Shown here piece by piece: positions 61,064 to 64,000 of a DNA stretch of 64,000 bases (its first letter is position 1; each line of letters starts with the position of its first letter). The notes under the pieces were generated by a model. The model was not told the origin of the DNA. It did not search any database and worked only from the letters and a program-made list of their open reading frames with translations. The DNA is from Erythroxylum novogranatense (lineage: Eukaryota > Streptophyta > Magnoliopsida > Malpighiales > Erythroxylaceae): contig CM057233.1 in the NCBI GenBank assembly GCA_029891385.1, forward strand, positions 27,759,852-27,823,851, in the 5' to 3' direction. A program made the translations under genes and the position numbers.

Positions 61064-61215
61064 CAGAGACGGAGCCATGTTATGGAAAAGGGGGGCCCTA
61101 TATAATTAAAATTTTTAAAATTATAAATATAAGTGGCCCCCTTTAAAAATATAAGTGCCCACTTTAGATGTTGACCCCCGGCCCTCCCTTAGAGTTGAGT
61201 CTGGCTCTGTCCCTG
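61064..61215. mobile_element. hAT-type MITE (152 bp)
   Basis: Terminal inverted repeats CAGAGACGGAGCCA and TGGCTCTGTCCCTG match at 12 of 14 positions. A perfect 8-bp target duplication GTATGAAC lies at 61056-61063 and 61216-61223. Eight-bp duplications and CAG(A/G)G ends are hAT hallmarks. There is no coding capacity, so it would have moved with a transposase in trans. It sits 163 bp after the stop of the peptide gene. Confidence 0.85.
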
Positions 61216-61223
61216 GTATGAAC

Positions 61224-62417
61224 GAAAGGCATCAAAGTATCAAACATCTAATTTTGTCAATCATGGCTGCATGGAACATTCACAACGACAGAGTCCAGGA
61301 GAAAAGGTCACAATTGATCAAAAATATACAGACATTAAAAAACTGAACTTGAAAGCTTTTTGTCTTCAAATGCCAAAAATAAAATATGCAGGAATCGGGA
61401 ATTTCTCCTACCCCAAGTTCTGTATTCATTGCCTGTGAATACAGACGGATAAGTGATTTGATCTACAACTTCAAAACACAAAAATTGCCAAAACAAGACG
61501 ATATAAATTTAGAGGTCACTCTCAAGAATTATGATATGCCCACCTTACAACTCTTGCCAGTAGTACCTAGACTTAATTACAATGCCCAACCAACTCTCTC
61601 CACCTTTAGAGTTGGCTACACCTGCATGCATTAATTTCATCAACTTTAGATCTCATCCACCAACAATTAGAACTCTCCCATTCCCATACAAGACCATACC
61701 TAATGTTAATTAATAATCATAATCCAAGGGAATAAAAGGGAAAACCAATCCACGAACACCAAAAAAGCAAAAAGGAACAATGCCAGAGCAATCATTCAAA
61801 CTGATGTGTTCTAATTTGAGTTGCAAGCAACAAGCATGGCTTTTGGTCATTGCTTAGAACCAACAAGAAGCAAAGCTGCATAGGATTGATGGGTTAGTGC
61901 GTTCCATGATGGCATAAAATAACTTTAAAAGGTAAAAAGTCCAAAATGCTGACTGCATTGCATTGTGTAAACAACACTCTAAATGAAGCAATTTACATTA
62001 AACAAATAATAGATTAAAATAACAAGAATCTTAATCTTTGTCATGAGTTCATGAGCATGCCTCTCCGGCGAAAGCATTAATATATTGTCGTCTTAAACAA
62101 TTAATTATGTTATGATAAACAACAGTAGCTTCAATTCATAAACAAACAGCAACGTTTTCCAATACCCATAAGACGCTAATCTACTCCTTTCTAATATCTT
62201 CAGGCACCGCCACTTCCTTGAAAATTTATGCACAGTTACCACTGGAAGCAGCAAAAAGCTAGGATGGAAACAAAAACAATACTTAGTGAATACGATGTAG
62301 AAAGTGAAAAATTATAAACAAACAAATCAAGAACTGGTATTTCTTCTTCCCACTCCAGACTCCCTAAAAGAATCAAGATGAGCAACAGCTAGTAATCAAA
62401 ACCAAATTTGTGAAGAA
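61224..62417. other. Intergenic DNA, possible 3' region of the minus-strand gene
   Basis: No coding feature can be supported. Open frames at 61155 (mostly within the MITE) and 61386 lack motifs. The part nearest 62418 is probably the 3' untranslated region of the cysteine-rich gene on the minus strand. Confidence 0.4.
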
Positions 62418-62908
62418 TCAGAGATGGCATCCAAAGCAGTTGCAGGTTTTAGGAGTGAAGGAACAGAAACCGAAGGGTCTGTTAGGAATGTTGCAATTGA
62501 TTGCGTAGCAACAAGGGGATGGCATGCAAAGCCCTTTCGCACCCCCACAGCAAGTACAAAGTGCACATATTCGGAAGCTTCCCAATCTCCTCCTGCTCCC
62601 ATTAGCCATTAACTTCATCTCCACGACCTTCACTGGCTCCATTAGTGGAACCATCTCACCGTCCGTTGCAGATCCATTTGCCTCCAGAAAAGAAATTCAA
62701 GTACAGAAACATTCAATCCACTGAATACCCACAAACAAATTCTGAGAAGAGAGCAATGGATCTAAGAATCTACAAAGTGGGAAGAAACACTACTCACATT
62801 GGCCATCCCTGAACTAGCTTCACTGCAATTGATCACATTTCCTAGAAGCAGAAGCAGCAAAAAGAGATCTAAAGTCACCCAATAAACAGGAATGAGCGAA
62901 GATGCCAT
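62418..62908 (-). CDS. Secreted cysteine-rich protein, 124 residues, two exons
   Basis: Exon 1 is 62908-62798 (37 codons), the intron is 62797-62682 (116 bp, GTGAGT...GGAG, phase 0), and exon 2 is 62681-62418 ending in TGA. Exon 1 encodes a signal peptide: 'MASSLIPVYWVTL', a leucine-rich core at 15-22, and likely cleavage near C28/S29. Residues 29-66 are a low-cysteine linker. 'SRRRLGSF' at 66-73 carries an R-R-x-L motif like the site used by the S1P subtilase in RALF precursors. The C-terminal domain (76-122) has twelve cysteines at 76, 79, 81, 82, 89, 94, 95, 100, 110, 117, 119 and 122, including 'CTCCGG', 'PSPCCYAINC' and 'NIPNRPFGFC'. The density and even count suggest a disulfide-rich secreted domain or peptide precursor. 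It looks like a conserved plant family but I cannot name it, and it lacks RALF or EPF motifs. The splice acceptor is chosen because an earlier AG would give a quick stop. Confidence 0.75.
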
Positions 62909-63559
62909 TTGGACTTGTTCAGACGAATTCAAACTGAGAGATGATAATGTGGCAACTGGGTTCTTGATTTTATGGAGAGAGCCTTAATGGGTTTCACGCG
63001 TAGCATATACTATAAACACTTTGGCTCACTGCACTTCCGCACCTGTATAGAAATGATTTAGGGGTTGGCGAGTCTACTTCATAGGCTCTGACACTCGACA
63101 CGACTTTCTTATTTATTTCAAGCGATTATGTTGTGTCTTCTAGTCCTGTGGGTGTGGCATCTCATTAAATGTTTTTCTTTAACCAATTACAATTATACAA
63201 ATCCGGACAAGACTTTCGGAGCTCGGGTCAACAAACAAGTGGTAGACAGCTAGATCAATTTCCGCAGCCGCATTCCCATTTCCCAACTTCTAGGTCGTTA
63301 GTCCTGCATCCACACATCATGATAAAAATTGGACACACCTAATAATTTAAGGATGTAACATTGTTTTTTGTTAGCTGTCGTAGGAGTGTTCTAATCATAA
63401 AAAGATTTTTTAAAATTATCTACTTTTAGATTAATCTCCGCTTACATCAGATTAATTTGTAAGAGATAAAGTGTTTGATCAACCAGATTTTTCTATTTTT
63501 AAAACTTAAATTCGAGATCTCTGATCAAAAGACGAGAGTGTTAAAACGTCATACTCTTA
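62909..63559. other. Upstream region of the minus-strand gene, intergenic
   Basis: It holds the presumed promoter of the cysteine-rich gene (a TTTATAG-like motif on the minus strand near 63013) and AT-rich spacer. No coding signal is seen. Confidence 0.4.
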
Positions 63560-63735
63560 ACCAATGTTATTAAAACCGGACCGTACCGGGCGGTTTGACC
63601 AGAATTTGATCGAACCGGACGGCTATCCGGTTCGGTTATAATGAATAACCGTTGCAAATGAAAACCGACCGGTTTATCAGAGAACCGGTCGGTTTTCTTA
63701 GGAACCGATTATTTGATAACCGGAACCCTTCTCCT
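63560..63735. repeat. CCGGTT-rich repeat with perfect inverted repeat
   Basis: Many ACCGG and CCGGTT words occur, including a perfect 15-bp inverted repeat GAAAACCGACCGGTT (63660-63674) against 63683-63697, with an 8-base loop. The start GTTATTAAAACCGG resembles ends of common plant dispersed repeats. It lies 137-312 bp upstream of the pyruvate kinase start. The element type is not determined. Confidence 0.55.
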
Positions 63736-63871
63736 TCGTTTTCATACAGGAAGACCGAAGATGAGATGGGTACTGCGGTTTTCGCACAGATCCAAACCTT
63801 GTGTTTTTGTTGATCAATTCCTCTCTTTTCTGTTGTGGGTATTGCGGTTTCAAAACCAAAAACAGATAGAA

Positions 63872-64000
63872 ATGGAGAAGAAAGCCAAGATCGTACGCAC
63901 GCTGGGTCCTGCTTCCAGATCCAGTGAGATGTGCGAGAAGCTGTTGATGGCCGGCATGAACGTTGCTAGATTCAATTTCTCTCATGGATCTGACGAGTAT
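63872..64000 (+). CDS. Pyruvate kinase, cytosolic type, first 43 codons (runs off window)
   Basis: From ATG at 63872 the frame stays open to the window end. It reads '[16 protein letters not shown]', then '[15 protein letters not shown]', then '[12 protein letters not shown]'. 'KIV-TLGPAS' and '[12 protein letters not shown]' are the N-terminal signatures of pyruvate kinase, which makes pyruvate and ATP from phosphoenolpyruvate and ADP in the last step of glycolysis; the NFSHG block contributes to the active site. There is no transit peptide before the conserved core, which fits the cytosolic isoform. An arginine replaces the more usual cysteine before TLGP. The start has A at -3 and G at +4. 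It is the first clear housekeeping gene in the window and marks the end of the transposon block. Confidence 0.9.
   Translation, partial: MEKKAKIVRTLGPASRSSEMCEKLLMAGMNVARFNFSHGSDEY

Noticed and set aside
61386..61634. An 82-codon frame between the MITE and the cysteine-rich gene
   Set aside because: No signal peptide, motif or splice logic; it overlaps the likely 3' region of the minus-strand gene.
62424..62612. A 62-codon plus-strand frame
   Set aside because: It is the antisense of exon 2 of the cysteine-rich gene, whose minus-strand reading has the signal peptide, intron and cysteine pattern.
63698..63985. A 95-codon minus-strand frame
   Set aside because: It is the antisense of the 5' untranslated region and first codons of pyruvate kinase.

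Overview
The window is plant nuclear DNA, almost certainly from a eudicot. It is AT-rich and built mostly of long Ty3/gypsy LTR retrotransposons nested in one another, with three short host-gene signals in the last 3.5 kb. The plant call rests on Tekay-type chromovirus polyproteins, initiator-tRNA-Met primer sites, an Athila/Tat-type gag with a tRNA-Asp-like primer site, a hAT transposase, a GT/AG intron and the start of a plant-type pyruvate kinase. The species cannot be named from the sequence.

Layout. (1) 1-17511: a decayed hAT transposase gene is split by a solo LTR (A, 642-16139, target duplication ATTAT). A is itself split by element F (4064-15246, target duplication ATACC), which has very long LTRs and a 766-bp non-coding interior. 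(2) 17512-38790: LTR fragment G is split by element B (18297-38671, target duplication CATTG), a minus-oriented large retrotransposon derivative with no coding capacity. B is split by chromovirus C (23665-32700, plus strand), which keeps most of pol. (3) 38791-56564: remains of an Athila/Tat-type element H (minus) are split by chromovirus D (39642-55030, target duplication TTTAA), a rearranged partial tandem. D's right LTR is split by solo LTR E (49269-53593, target duplication GTTAT). (4) 56565-60480: further degraded LTR-like and AT-rich DNA. (5) 60481-64000: a 57-codon secreted peptide gene (four cysteines as two CC pairs), a 152-bp hAT-type MITE with a perfect 8-bp target duplication, a two-exon gene on the minus strand for a 124-residue secreted protein with a 12-cysteine C-terminal domain, and the first 43 codons of pyruvate kinase.

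How the parts relate. The retroelements form three stacks, each up to three insertions deep, and the target duplications give the order: hAT then A then F; G then B then C; H then D then E. Autonomous-type elements (C, D) and non-coding ones (B, F) share the Met-tRNA primer site, a G-rich polypurine tract and, just before that tract, a small inverted repeat. Shared cis signals are what would be expected if the non-coding elements were mobilised by proteins of C/D-like elements.

The points most worth a second look are the conserved stem-loop beside the polypurine tract, an 81-bp-arm foldback in the right LTR of D, tandem LTR-end/primer-site modules in D, a TGACGTCA array with a hairpin in E, templated filler DNA at two junctions, a non-random LTR-LTR difference pattern that may be consensus error, and the two small secreted cysteine-rich genes, neither of which I can assign to a named family.
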